Source of the DNA: Gemmatimonas sp.
Lineage (GTDB): Bacteria; Gemmatimonadota; Gemmatimonadetes; Gemmatimonadales; Gemmatimonadaceae
Assembly: GCF_027531815.1 (NCBI RefSeq)
Contig: NZ_JAPZSK010000006.1
Coordinates: 62,001 to 126,000, forward strand
Length of the DNA stretch: 64,000 bases
Reading direction: 5' to 3'
The position numbers were made by a program, and so were the translations under genes. Positions 1 through 9,012 of this stretch are shown one piece after another. Position 1 is the stretch's first letter. Each line of letters starts with the position of its first letter. A model generated the notes under the pieces. That model was not told where the DNA came from. It did no database searches and worked only from the letters and a program-made list of their open reading frames with translations.

Positions 1-116
1 TGGGCGGGGCCATTCGCCACCCCCAGCACCTGCGCGCCCTGCACAGAGAGCCCGCGGGTGAAGAGCGGCATTTCCCCGGGGAACCCCGGGGTGATCATGA
101 GAACAGTCTGCGACAT
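1..116 (-). CDS. Partial protein, N-terminus only, probable ATP-grasp family
   Basis: Only the first 38 codons are in the window; the gene continues past base 1. The start is the ATG at 116. The protein begins MSQTVLMITPGFPGEMPLF, a hydrophobic strand followed by a glycine-rich turn. This resembles the pre-ATP-grasp domain that opens carbamoyl-phosphate-synthase-like ATP-grasp enzymes. It lies 52 bp downstream of a complete ATP-grasp gene on the same strand, so the two are probably co-transcribed. The family call rests on the short N-terminus and on the neighbour, so it is tentative. Confidence 0.5.
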   Translation of the reverse strand, partial: MSQTVLMITPGFPGEMPLFTRGLSVQGAQVLGVANGPA

Positions 117-168
117 GGAATTCCGATGAACGGTCGGAGGAGGGTGAGGCGGGAGCGGGAGCACGCCC

Positions 169-1386
169 CTACCTCAGCACCACGCGGATAGTGGAGATGA
201 TACGCTCGAGCGCCGCCTGCACCACCCCGGTGTCGGGATGTCGCACGATAATGAACCCCTCACCCTCGTAGCTCCCGGTGGGTGACTGGCCGATGTGCGG
301 GAGGCGGTAGTCGCAGATGAGGTGCCCCCATTCACGCTGCACCTTGTCGAGTCCCTCGATGGCGACCACGGTGCCCTGCCCCTGCCCCCGCAGGTAGGCC
401 GTCCCCACGGCATATCGGCGCTCGGGCGGGGTGAAGGTGCCGTCCACCATGACTCGCACCCAGGCCCCGACAAAGTCCATGTCGTTGGCCCGCGAAATCA
501 TCGTGGTCATGTTGGCCCCCGGCGGGCGGGCGGCGATCTCACTCACCGCGACGGAGCCGTCGGGGCGCCGGAACCACTCGCAATGCGAGACCCCGGTGGT
601 CATGCCGAGCGCCCGCAGCGCCCGGTCGCCCACGGCGCGGATATCGGCGTAGCTGGGATCATCCACTTCCCGGGGTAGCAGCACCGTCCACTGAATCCAC
701 GGCGTCTCCAATACCTCGAGCGGCGTGGGCGCGTAGCGAGTGAGCGAGTGCCAGACGGCGTGTCCGTTGATGCTCACCGTTTCCAGGGAGTGCTCGGTCC
801 CGCGCAGGAACTCCTCGGCGAGCATGGGATCGTGCGCCGACGGGGCGTAGCGCTGCAGCACCTGCTCGAGTTCAGCCACGGTGCGTACCCGTTCCGTGGC
901 CTTGGCCCCAGCACCGGCGGGCGGCTTGACCACAATGGGGAAGCCCACCTCGTTCACGAAGCGCCGCGCGTCGGCCGGATCGTGCACGAGCTGGTGCCGC
1001 GCCACCGGCACGCCGGCGGCGCGCAGGACGTTCTTCATGCGGGCCTTGTCGCGGAAGTTGTGCGCCGCGGTGGCAGGCAGCCCGGGAATGCCCAGGCGCT
1101 CGCGCACCTGCGCCAGCGGGAGCTGACACTGCTCATAGGCCGCGAAGCAGCGTGCCACCGCGCCGTGGGCGCCGGCAATGGCGTTCACGGCCCCCGCCAG
1201 TTGATCGGCGTTCGTGACGTCGGCCACTTGCCAGTGTGCTACCAGTCGTGAGCTCAACGCGGGGGCAAGCTCCGCCAGCTGCTGCTGCGCAACGACGGCG
1301 AGCCGGATGTGCGTCAGGCGCAGCGCCGCCTCGATCATCTGAGAGGCGGCCGGCGAAAAGAACGGACAGACGAAGATGACGAGCAT
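169..1386 (-). CDS. ATP-grasp domain-containing protein
   Basis: 405 aa, likely a carboxylate-amine/thiol ligase of the carbamoyl-phosphate-synthase-like ATP-grasp superfamily. The N-terminus (MLVIFVCPFFSPAASQ) is a Rossmann-like pre-ATP-grasp strand. The central part carries the ATP-grasp lysine strand FPIVVKPPAGAGAKAT and an acidic strand with a metal-binding motif, HCEWF followed by SEIAARPPGAN. The ATG at 1386 was chosen because it overlaps the TAA stop of the upstream M28 peptidase by one base (TAATG) and gives a normal length; the frame stays open further upstream but only inside the peptidase gene. The substrate cannot be deduced. A second probable ATP-grasp gene follows at 116. Tandem ATP-grasp genes occur in small peptide or amino-acid-conjugate biosynthesis, but no other biosynthetic gene is visible here. 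Confidence 0.85.
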   Translation of the reverse strand: MLVIFVCPFFSPAASQMIEAALRLTHIRLAVVAQQQLAELAPALSSRLVAHWQVADVTNADQLAGAVNAIAGAHGAVARCFAAYEQCQLPLAQVRERLGIPGLPATAAHNFRDKARMKNVLRAAGVPVARHQLVHDPADARRFVNEVGFPIVVKPPAGAGAKATERVRTVAELEQVLQRYAPSAHDPMLAEEFLRGTEHSLETVSINGHAVWHSLTRYAPTPLEVLETPWIQWTVLLPREVDDPSYADIRAVGDRALRALGMTTGVSHCEWFRRPDGSVAVSEIAARPPGANMTTMISRANDMDFVGAWVRVMVDGTFTPPERRYAVGTAYLRGQGQGTVVAIEGLDKVQREWGHLICDYRLPHIGQSPTGSYEGEGFIIVRHPDTGVVQAALERIISTIRVVLR

Positions 1387-2942
1387 TATCGCTCCAGCTT
1401 GAATCCCGGATCGACGCCTGGTCGTTTCGGGGCGTTCGCCACGAACCATCCGGTGAGATACATCCACTGGGTCATGCGCGTGAGCTTGGGATAGTCGATC
1501 CGGTCGGGCTTGTCGCGCGGCGTGTGGTAATCGTCGTGCAGGTTGGTGGTATACATGACCGCCGGGACATTGAGGCGCGCATACGGGACGTGATCGCTGC
1601 GGAAGTACCAGCCTTCGGGGTGCATGGGACGGTCCCAGAGCGAGTCGAGCGAGAACTTGCCGGTCAGGGCGTTGGCCCGCAGCGCCATGTCCACCAGTTC
1701 CGTCGAGTTGCGATGCGGCGGCTGCACGCCGAGGAGACTGGCGGAATCCGGGTGGTTGCGGCCCATCATTTCGCCGTTGAGTACGGCCACGATGCTGGCG
1801 AGCGGCACCACGGGGTGCGCGGCGTGCCACCGGGAACCCAGCAGCCCACGCTCCTCGGCGCCGTGATACACGAAGAGCACCGAGCGCTTGCCTGGCTGTC
1901 GGGCGAACGCGCGCGCCGCGGCCAGCAGCGCCACACTGCCCGTGCCATTGTCGTCAGCCCCGGCCCAGACGGAATCGCCGTCGATCAGGTAGCGCACCCC
2001 ATCGTGATCCTGATGGGAGCTGTACAGGACGTACTCGTTGCGCAGCACCGGGTCGGTGCCACGGATGACACCGACGATGTTGGTGCTGGGCGTCTCGAAC
2101 CGTTCGAGACGTACCTGCAACGTGAGCGTGGGGGCCTGCTGGAGGCGAGCCGCCATGCCGCCACGCACGAGGAACGCGGGAGTCCCCGCCTGGCGTGCGG
2201 GGACCGGTAGCTCGGCTCGATTCGACTGATTGGCGAACCGGCGTGCGGCTCCATCTACATCGTACGTGCCTCGTGCCCGCAGGATGGCCAGCGGATCGAA
2301 GGCGCGATCGGCCACCGTGTCGGCCACGATGAGGAGCGCGAGCGCACCCCGTCGCGCGAACCGCTGCTGCATGGCCGCGACGGCCGCCTGCGTGTAGCGC
2401 ACCTCCGGACTGTTCGTCGTGGTGCGGATACTGGCCGAGAAGGGCCGCAGCATGGGGGTGGCGACGACCTTGCCGCGCACGTCGATGGTGGAGTCGGCAC
2501 TGTTGGCGATCCACACCACGGGCCCTTGCACGTCAGCGCCCGAGCTCCCGAGGGGAATGAAATCCTTCCACACCTGCAGCGGCTGCTCACCGAGTGTGCC
2601 CAGGGACGAGACCGTGGAGACGCGTGTGCGGAACATGGTGAACCACTGGAAGTACGAGCCATCGTCGCCCAGCGGCTTGACGCCGATGGCGCGCAGCTGC
2701 TCTGCCACCCACACCGAGGCGCGCATTTCATCGGGAGTGCCGGCTTCGCGCCCGCGCATGGCATCGCCGGCCATGGCGTACAGGTCACGCTTGATGTCGG
2801 CCTGCCGGATGAGGGCGTAGGCGGCGGGGAGTTGGGGCGCACGTGCGGAGCGCGGCGGAGCTGACTGTGCGCCGAGAGGGCTGAGTGTCAACGCGGGGAA
2901 CGCCAGCGTGGCTGAGAGGAGTGCTGCGGCGCACGTGCGCAT
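1386..2942 (-). CDS. Secreted M28 family zinc aminopeptidase
   Basis: 518 aa, a predicted exported metallopeptidase. Residues 1-26 (MRTCAAALLSATLAFPALT to LGAQ) form a Sec signal peptide, which decides the start; the open frame extends further upstream without signal-like sequence. Peptidase M28 metal-site motifs are present in order: SSHQDHDG, the AGADDNGTG aspartate, the GAEERGLLGS Glu pair, LNGEMMGRN (E where many relatives have D), and a C-terminal histidine in DDYHTPRD. A protease-associated domain probably lies between residues 130 and 280. It probably trims peptides in the periplasm. It overlaps the ATP-grasp gene by 1 bp and diverges from the thioredoxin gene across a 148 bp gap. Confidence 0.93.
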   Translation of the reverse strand: MRTCAAALLSATLAFPALTLSPLGAQSAPPRSARAPQLPAAYALIRQADIKRDLYAMAGDAMRGREAGTPDEMRASVWVAEQLRAIGVKPLGDDGSYFQWFTMFRTRVSTVSSLGTLGEQPLQVWKDFIPLGSSGADVQGPVVWIANSADSTIDVRGKVVATPMLRPFSASIRTTTNSPEVRYTQAAVAAMQQRFARRGALALLIVADTVADRAFDPLAILRARGTYDVDGAARRFANQSNRAELPVPARQAGTPAFLVRGGMAARLQQAPTLTLQVRLERFETPSTNIVGVIRGTDPVLRNEYVLYSSHQDHDGVRYLIDGDSVWAGADDNGTGSVALLAAARAFARQPGKRSVLFVYHGAEERGLLGSRWHAAHPVVPLASIVAVLNGEMMGRNHPDSASLLGVQPPHRNSTELVDMALRANALTGKFSLDSLWDRPMHPEGWYFRSDHVPYARLNVPAVMYTTNLHDDYHTPRDKPDRIDYPKLTRMTQWMYLTGWFVANAPKRPGVDPGFKLER

Positions 2943-3090
2943 GGTCACGGTCGCTTGCTTGGGGCGCAGGGATCTGGGCATACCCAACGCTACGGCCAAA
3001 CTCGCTTTGGCGCTGGGGGCAGTGGCTCCTGAGCGGGGCACGGCGTCAGGGCGGACTCGTGATGGGCACCGTCGGCGGTAGATTTCCCAT

Positions 3091-3891
3091 ATGACCGAGT
3101 CCCCGCACATTCAGGACATCACCACGGCGTCGTTCCTCGAGGCCGTCGTCACGCGATCGCAGAGCACGCCGGTGCTGGTGGATTTCTGGGCCACCTGGTG
3201 CGGACCATGTCGCGCGCTGGGGCCGGTGCTGGAGAAGCTGGCTGTGGAGTACGACGGCGCCTTCGTGCTGGCCAAGGTCGACACCGACCGGGAGCAAGCG
3301 CTCGCGGCCCAGTTCCAGATCCGCTCGATTCCCACCGTCATGCTGTTCAAGGACGGCAAGGTGGTAGCCGGATTTCCGGGGGCCCTGCCCGAGGGACAGA
3401 TTCGCCGTTTCCTCACGCAGCATGGCGTCGCGAAGGGCGGAGCCGCAGAAGCGTGGTCCGACGACCCTGGGACGCGCGTGCAGCAGTTGCGTGAGGCGGT
3501 CGCGCGCGATGCCTCGCGCGGCGACTGGCAGTTGGAATTGGCACTGGCGCTGCTGGCGCACGGCGAACTCGACGCCGCCCGCGCCGCCGTTGAAGCGTTG
3601 CCCGGTGACGTGTACGGGGACGCGCGCGCCGTGCGGGCCCGCGCGCGGTTGTCGCTGCTGGCGCGCCTGGATTCGCTGGCCGCCGATGACGGGGTGCGTG
3701 CCGGTGTGGAAACGTTCCTGGAGGGCCACACGGAGGCGGGGTTGGCGCAGTTGCTGGACGCCGTGCGCGAACAGAAAGGGATGGACGAGAGTCCAGCCAA
3801 GGCGGCGCTGGTGGATGCGATGACGTCGCTCGACGACGAGGCGGTGGTGCGCGAGACTCGGCGGCGGATGGCGGCGGTCCTGTTCGCGTAG
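3091..3891 (+). CDS. Thioredoxin-domain co-chaperone (YbbN/CnoX-like) with TPR tail
   Basis: 266 aa. Residues 1-110 are a canonical thioredoxin fold with active site WCGPC (Cys37, Cys40) and the cis-proline motif SIPTVMLF. Residues ~125-266 are helical with alternating Ala/Leu repeats (LALALLAHGELDAARAA), as in the TPR tail of the YbbN/CnoX holdase family. No signal peptide is seen, so it should be cytoplasmic. Unlike E. coli CnoX, it keeps both redox cysteines. It is monocistronic and is followed by a strong hairpin at 3914-3946. Confidence 0.9.
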   Translation: MTESPHIQDITTASFLEAVVTRSQSTPVLVDFWATWCGPCRALGPVLEKLAVEYDGAFVLAKVDTDREQALAAQFQIRSIPTVMLFKDGKVVAGFPGALPEGQIRRFLTQHGVAKGGAAEAWSDDPGTRVQQLREAVARDASRGDWQLELALALLAHGELDAARAAVEALPGDVYGDARAVRARARLSLLARLDSLAADDGVRAGVETFLEGHTEAGLAQLLDAVREQKGMDESPAKAALVDAMTSLDDEAVVRETRRRMAAVLFA

Positions 3892-3913
3892 GCGCTGGCC
3901 ATGGCAGTACGAA

Positions 3914-3946
3914 ACGGTCCCCCGCGCGTGAGGCACGGGGGACCGT
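3914..3946 (+). terminator. Strong hairpin terminator after the thioredoxin gene
   Basis: An 11-bp perfect stem (ACGGTCCCCCG, 3914-3924, with its complement at 3936-3946) has an 11-nt loop and is followed by TGTCGTGT. It starts 23 bp after the stop codon of the gene at 3091. The U-tract is poor, which is common in GC-rich genomes. Confidence 0.7.
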
Positions 3947-3967
3947 TGTCGTGTCATAACCACACAG

Positions 3968-4054
3968 CGGATGAGGGGGGATTCGAACCCCCGAGACGCT
4001 TTCGCGCCAACACGCTTTCCAGGCGTGCGCCTTAAACCACTCGGCCACCCATCC
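3968..4054 (-). tRNA. tRNA-Ser (anticodon GGA)
   Basis: An 87-nt gene read on the minus strand. It has a 7-bp acceptor stem (GGATGGG with CTCATCC, one G-U), D-arm GCCGAGTGGTTTAAGGC, anticodon stem CACGC/GCGTG with loop CTGGAAA (anticodon GGA), a long class-II variable arm and T-arm GGGGGTTCGAATCCCCC. The discriminator is G, as expected for serine. No CCA is encoded. It reads UCC/UCU codons. Confidence 0.96.
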
Positions 4055-4120
4055 GGGGAAGCAGGAACGCGCCACCGCGGCAGGCCGTGGCGGCGCGTTC
4101 GTGCTGGATACTGCCAACAG

Positions 4121-4207
4121 CGGACAGGGTGAGATTCGAACTCACGATACCGTTGCCGGTATGCCGGTTTTCGAGACCGGTGCCTTCAACCACTCGGCCA
4201 CCTGTCC
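4121..4207 (-). tRNA. tRNA-Ser (anticodon CGA)
   Basis: An 87-nt gene with acceptor stem GGACAGG/CCTGTCC, anticodon loop CTCGAAA (anticodon CGA, reading UCG), a long variable arm and T-arm GTGAGTTCGAATCTCAC. The discriminator is G and no CCA is encoded. It sits 66 bp upstream, in transcription order, of the tRNA-Ser(GGA) gene, so the two are probably processed from one transcript. Confidence 0.96.
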
Positions 4208-4529
4208 TCGGACCCACCTCCGCATGAACACGGCGGCACTCCAAGAGCCGCGATAGTTAACCGGCGGGAGGGCCCGGATCAAGCCCCTCGAGCCCTGCGA
4301 GGGCGCCCCACGGGACCTTGTCGGCGGTCGGCGTCGCGCGCCGCACAGGCACCGCGGATCCATTGCCGAACCGCCGCCCAGTCGGCACGTTACCCCGCCG
4401 CGCCCGGACGCCCCCCGAGGGTCCGCCACGCCGTCTCGGGGAGTACGCGGGCACAGCACTTCCACCGGCATCGCCCCTTCTGGGCTCCCGGCAGCGACAG
4501 CGGCCGGACGACTTTTCGCGGGGCACGCA
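4208..4529. other. Intergenic region, no gene recognised
   Basis: 322 bp between the tRNA-Ser pair (transcribed leftward) and the oxidoreductase operon (transcribed rightward). It must hold promoters for both directions. Short open frames here lack ribosome sites and recognisable sequence. No riboswitch or repeat was seen. Confidence 0.6.
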
Positions 4530-5669
4530 GTGACCGTCAGGGATTCGGTAGTTCACGTGGGGCTGCTGGGGGCCGGGACTTGGGCGCAGGGGGCGCACCT
4601 GCCGGGGTACGCCCGTGACCCGCGCTGCAAGGTGGTCGCCATTGCGGACCCCGTGCGGGAAAAGGCCGAAGCATTCGCGCGCGAGTTCGACATCCCGCAT
4701 GTGTACGATTCGCACGAGGCGCTCCTGGCACATCACGGCATCGATGCCGTGGACGTGTGCACGCCAAGCGCCACGCACTTCGCCCTGAGTTGGGCGGCGC
4801 TCGAGGCCGGCAAGCATGTGCTGTGCGAAAAGCCGGTCGCCTATGAGTACGCCGACACGCGGCGCGCCGCGGCGCTCGCGGCGGCGAAGGGGCTCAAGAC
4901 GAAGCTGGGGTTCACCTTCCGCTACAGCCCCGGCATGCGGTACATGAAGGCCCTGATCGACGAGGGGTTCATTGGCGAACCGTTCATCTTCAACGGCTTC
5001 GAGCAGAACTCGCAGTGGCTCGATCCGCAGAACCCGCTGCGACAGGTGGACCATACCGCCGACCAGTCCCGCCTCCAGGTATCGTCGCTCGAGGGATACG
5101 GGGCGCCGATCATGGACATCGGGCATCTCTGCATGGGGAGCCGCTTCGCGCAGGTGGTGGGCACCATGAAGAACTTCATTCCCGAACGCATGGTGCGCGC
5201 CACCGGCACGATGATGCGCATGAACATCGATGATGGCGACATCTTCATTGGAGAGTTCGCCAACGGCGCCATCGGCTCCATCCAGACCAGCTTCGTGACG
5301 GTGGGCAACTACCCAGGAATCGAAGCGCGGGTCTATGGCAGCAAGGGGGCGCTCATCTGTCGAATGGTGGAGGAGGAGGGCGTGGCGGAGACGCTCAAGG
5401 CTGCCAGCGCGGACGCGGTGGAGTTTCGCCCGCTCGAGATCCCATCGCGCTTCTACCCCACGGGCGGGAGTCCGCGCGAATCGTGGCGGTCACTCTTCTA
5501 CGCGAATCTCACCCACTCGTTCATTTCGGAGATTCGTGGCGACGTGGCGGGGAACGAAGGCAGCTTCGAGGACGGGGCCCACGTGCAGGAGTTGATCAAC
5601 GCGGTGGAGCGCTCTTTCCGGCAACGGCGCTGGGTCACCATTCCGCTCGAGCAGGATGGTGTGGCATGA
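4530..5669 (+). CDS. Gfo/Idh/MocA family NAD(P)-dependent oxidoreductase
   Basis: 379 aa. The N-terminal Rossmann fold has the dinucleotide motif GLLGAG (residues 11-16), the family motif CTPSATH and the EKP signature (100-102), whose Lys is the usual catalytic or cofactor residue. The C-terminal half is the alpha/beta domain that binds the sugar, inositol or amino-acid-like substrate. The start is GTG at 4530. It is the first gene of a six-gene plus-strand operon and overlaps the next by 4 bp (ATGA). Context with a peptide-type ABC importer and a 2-hydroxyacid dehydrogenase suggests catabolism of an imported polyol, sugar acid or amino-acid derivative; the substrate is unknown. Confidence 0.92.
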   Translation: MTVRDSVVHVGLLGAGTWAQGAHLPGYARDPRCKVVAIADPVREKAEAFAREFDIPHVYDSHEALLAHHGIDAVDVCTPSATHFALSWAALEAGKHVLCEKPVAYEYADTRRAAALAAAKGLKTKLGFTFRYSPGMRYMKALIDEGFIGEPFIFNGFEQNSQWLDPQNPLRQVDHTADQSRLQVSSLEGYGAPIMDIGHLCMGSRFAQVVGTMKNFIPERMVRATGTMMRMNIDDGDIFIGEFANGAIGSIQTSFVTVGNYPGIEARVYGSKGALICRMVEEEGVAETLKAASADAVEFRPLEIPSRFYPTGGSPRESWRSLFYANLTHSFISEIRGDVAGNEGSFEDGAHVQELINAVERSFRQRRWVTIPLEQDGVA

Positions 5670-7345
5670 GCGCTCCCATCGAGCAGTTCCTCGAGCAGTA
5701 TTTCTTCCGGCATCCGGTGAACGCAACGTTCACCGGCATCCGCCTGTACGACCACGAGTTGCCCGACTGGACGCGCGAAGTCCGCGACGATGAGCAGGAC
5801 GAATTCGAAGCGCTCACGATCGCGCTCGACGATGCCTACCCGCCGTCGGAGGATTGGGGGGAACTGGCGCGCAACCCGGCCCAACTCGACGCGGAGCTGG
5901 CGCGCGCGAGCATGGACGTGCGGCAGCTGGAGTTCGAAAGCCGCTACTTCCATGACAAGAACCCCGCCCTGTGGACCGGCGAGGCGCTGTTCGGAGTGAT
6001 CGGGCTCATGCTGCGCCCGCCGGCCACGGTCGAAGAGGCGTTTGCGTCCATCGCCATGCGCCTGCACGACCTGCCACGCTTTCTCGCGGACATGCCGCAC
6101 ACCCTCACGGAGCCGATGCCACCGCAGTGGGTGGCGCGCGCCGTGCGCGAGTGCGCCGTGGGCGCCGATCTCTTTCGTTTCAAGCTGGCGATGTGGCTGG
6201 ATGCCCACGGGGCCGACGACGCCTCGCGGATGTGGGTGCTGGAGGCGGGCGACGTGGCGGCCGCGGCACTCGACGCCACAGCCGCGTGGCTCGCGGCACA
6301 GCCCGTTCAGCATGAGGCGTCGATGAGCCTCGGTGCCGAGGCGTACGACGTGCTGCTGCGCCGGGGACATTTCTGCGAGGTGAATGCCGACGCCCTGCTG
6401 GAGCGGGCGCAGCAGGCGCTTCCCGACGCGCGCGAGCGGTTCGAGTCGCTCGCCATAGAGGTCGCCGGAAGCGTCGAGGCACTGGCTGAGGCGCTCGCCG
6501 ACGACCACCCCGCCCCCGCCTGGTACCTCTCCGCCTTTGCCGAGAAGTGGGAGCAGTGCCGCGAGTTCGCGGCCGATCATGATCTTGTGACCTGGGGCGA
6601 CTGGCCGCTGCGCTACGTGCCCATGCCGGCGTGGGCCGCTGATGCCGCCCCGCAGCTGTACTTCCTGTTCTACCGGTCTCCTGCCCCGCTCGAATCGCGC
6701 GACGACCACGTCTACCTGGTCCCCCCCATCGATCCCCCCGTATCGGAGACCGAGCGCGACCGGCGGCTGCGGCAGTGGAACCACAGCGCCATCACGCTCA
6801 ATCACGTGGTGCACCACGGCGCGCTGGGGCACCACGTGCAGAACTGGCACGCCACACACCGGTCCACATCCCGCATTGGCAGCGTGGCGGCCGTGGACTG
6901 TGCCAGCCGCATTGGCCTCTTTCAGGGCGGTTCCATGGCGGAAGGGTGGGCCTGCTACGCCACCGAGCTCGCCGACGAACTGGGCTTCCTCACGCCGCTC
7001 GAGCAGGCGTCCGAGCAGCAAAGTCGCCTGCGCATGCTGGCGCGCACCATCGTCGACATCTCACTGCATACGGGGCGCATGACCTTCGACGATGCGGTGG
7101 AGTTCTACGAAGCCGAAGTCGGCATGCCGCACAGTGCCGCCACGGCCGAAGCGGTGAAGAACTCCATGTTTCCCGGCACCGCCGTGATGTACTGGCTGGG
7201 CACCCAGGGCATTCTCGACCTGCGCGAGGCCGTGCGTGCGCGCGACGGTGCCGCATTTTCGTACCGCGCCTTTCACGACGCACTGCTGAGCCGTGGCTCG
7301 ATTCCTGTCCTGCTGGCGGCGCGGCTGCTGCTGGCGGAGGACTGA
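5666..7345 (+). CDS. DUF885 family protein with an altered HExxPGHH motif
   Basis: 559 aa with no signal peptide, so probably cytoplasmic. The C-terminal half matches the DUF885 family: the zinc-peptidase-like motif region at residues 383-390 and the downstream motif MAEGWACYATEL (Glu427), followed by the family's helical end. In DUF885 proteins the first motif is normally HExxPGHH; here it reads HHGALGHH, with His in place of the usual Glu and Leu in place of Pro. The start overlaps the upstream stop (ATGA). It ends 4 bp before the binding-protein gene. It may be a divergent or non-hydrolytic family member acting on the imported compound. Confidence 0.85.
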   Translation: MSAPIEQFLEQYFFRHPVNATFTGIRLYDHELPDWTREVRDDEQDEFEALTIALDDAYPPSEDWGELARNPAQLDAELARASMDVRQLEFESRYFHDKNPALWTGEALFGVIGLMLRPPATVEEAFASIAMRLHDLPRFLADMPHTLTEPMPPQWVARAVRECAVGADLFRFKLAMWLDAHGADDASRMWVLEAGDVAAAALDATAAWLAAQPVQHEASMSLGAEAYDVLLRRGHFCEVNADALLERAQQALPDARERFESLAIEVAGSVEALAEALADDHPAPAWYLSAFAEKWEQCREFAADHDLVTWGDWPLRYVPMPAWAADAAPQLYFLFYRSPAPLESRDDHVYLVPPIDPPVSETERDRRLRQWNHSAITLNHVVHHGALGHHVQNWHATHRSTSRIGSVAAVDCASRIGLFQGGSMAEGWACYATELADELGFLTPLEQASEQQSRLRMLARTIVDISLHTGRMTFDDAVEFYEAEVGMPHSAATAEAVKNSMFPGTAVMYWLGTQGILDLREAVRARDGAAFSYRAFHDALLSRGSIPVLLAARLLLAED

Positions 7346-7349
7346 CCCC

Positions 7350-8966
7350 ATGCGCACGCCTTTCCGCCGGTGGGTGTGGTCTGCGTGCACCGTGCTCACG
7401 GTGACGGCCTGCGGCGGCACCGACGCCCCTGGTGCTGCCGGAGCCAGCAACGACCTGCTCGTGATCGGCTACGACCGCGAGCCGGATACGATGAACCGCT
7501 ATGCCACGCACATCCTCGAGGACATCGAGTCGTGCGTGGTGGAAGGACTGGTCACCAACGACGAGCAGATGCGCGTCGTGCCGCTGCTCGCCGCCGGAAT
7601 TCCGACCGTGGAGAATGGCGGTGTGACGCTGCGCTCCGACGGCGGCATGGACGTGACGTGGAAGCTGCGCTCCGGCGTGACGTGGCATGACGGGACACCG
7701 CATACCTCGGCCGACGTGAAGTTCACGGTGGAGGCCATCAACAAGGGCGACTGGAAGCCGGAAAGCGTGGACGGCTTCGATCGCATCACCGGCGTGGACA
7801 CTCCCGATTCCCTCACGGCCGTGGTGCACTATCGCGAGCCGTACGCGCCCTACCAGCTGCAGTTCGTGCGGGGCACGCTGCCCCGCCATCTGCTGGCTGG
7901 GCGTGATCTCAACACCGCCAACGATTATAACCGGGCACCGCTGGGGACTGGCCCCTACCGCGTCAAGGAATGGAAGACCGGTGAATACGTGCTGCTCGAG
8001 GCGGTGCCGCGCTACTGGCGTACCGGAACGGCGCCGAAGATTCGCCAGCTGCTTTTCCGCTTTCTGACCAACACCACCACGCGCATCAACCTGCTCAAGT
8101 CGGGTGAGGTGCACATGGTGGCGCTGGTTCCGTGGGATCAGGTACGGGCCCTGCGCACCGTCCCGGGACTCCGGCTCAACACCGTGGTGGGGAACGGCTA
8201 CGAGCATGTGACGCTCAACCAGCGGCAGATTCCGGCCTTTGCCGATGTGCGGGTGCGACGTGCGCTGGCGCATGCCGTGGACCGGCCGTTGCTGGTGAAG
8301 ACGATCCTCGATGGGCAGGTGGAGATCGTGAACGGCCCCATCCAGCCGCTCAATCCGGCCTACGAACCGAACGTGGCGCGGTACGACTACGACACGACGA
8401 CCGCCAACCGGTTGCTCGACGAGGCGGGGTGGCAGCGCGGCGCCAACGGCATGCGCGCGAAGGCGGGCACCCCGCTCGCGTTCACGCTCATCACGCAATC
8501 GGGGTTCGCGATTCGCGAGAATGTGTCACAGTCGCTGCAGCAGGCCTTTCGAGCCATCGGTGTGGACATGCAGATCCGGCTCATCGACGGCACCGCGATC
8601 AGCAGCCTGTGGTTCAAGGGGGAGTTCGATGCCATGCTGCACTGGTGGCAGATGGGCGCCGACCCGGAGCTGACGCTGTTCTTTGCGCATGATCGAACAC
8701 CACCGGCCGGGCGCAACATCAACTTCGTGAACGACACGGCGTTGTCGGGTTTGCTCTACGCCAGCGATCGCGCCATCGAGACGACGACGCGATACGACCT
8801 GCTGCGCCGTGCGCAGCGGCGCATTGCCGAGCTGGCCCCCGAGATCGTGCTCTACAACACGGCCAAGGTGGACGCCGTGCCGGTCACCCTGCAGGGGTTC
8901 ACCGGAAACCCGACCAATGCCGGTCCCTTCTGGAACGTGCACGCGTGGGAGATCGTCGCCCGGTGA
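7350..8966 (+). CDS. ABC transporter substrate-binding lipoprotein, peptide/nickel family
   Basis: 538 aa, SBP_bac_5 (DppA/OppA) family. The N-terminus is a lipoprotein signal (RRWVWSACTVLTVTAC) with lipidated Cys21. Family features follow: the LRSGVTWHDGTPHTSADVKF segment and the later GPYRVKEWKTGEYVLLEA block. It would capture an oligopeptide or similar ligand in the periplasm for the two downstream permeases. The ATG at 7350 lies 4 bp after the DUF885 stop. Confidence 0.95.
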   Translation: MRTPFRRWVWSACTVLTVTACGGTDAPGAAGASNDLLVIGYDREPDTMNRYATHILEDIESCVVEGLVTNDEQMRVVPLLAAGIPTVENGGVTLRSDGGMDVTWKLRSGVTWHDGTPHTSADVKFTVEAINKGDWKPESVDGFDRITGVDTPDSLTAVVHYREPYAPYQLQFVRGTLPRHLLAGRDLNTANDYNRAPLGTGPYRVKEWKTGEYVLLEAVPRYWRTGTAPKIRQLLFRFLTNTTTRINLLKSGEVHMVALVPWDQVRALRTVPGLRLNTVVGNGYEHVTLNQRQIPAFADVRVRRALAHAVDRPLLVKTILDGQVEIVNGPIQPLNPAYEPNVARYDYDTTTANRLLDEAGWQRGANGMRAKAGTPLAFTLITQSGFAIRENVSQSLQQAFRAIGVDMQIRLIDGTAISSLWFKGEFDAMLHWWQMGADPELTLFFAHDRTPPAGRNINFVNDTALSGLLYASDRAIETTTRYDLLRRAQRRIAELAPEIVLYNTAKVDAVPVTLQGFTGNPTNAGPFWNVHAWEIVAR

Positions 8967-9012
8967 GGGTGCGGGCCACGGCGTCTGGGCCAGTGGTGAG
9001 GGGCGACCGGTG

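Noticed and set aside
3968-4207. tRNA-Ser pair as an integration site for a mobile element
   Set aside because: No integrase, direct repeat of a tRNA end or change in gene character is seen on either side.
4257-5126. Minus-strand open frame crossing the tRNA-operon spacer and the oxidoreductase gene
   Set aside because: It is antisense to the Gfo/Idh gene over most of its length, and the remainder has no protein-like sequence.
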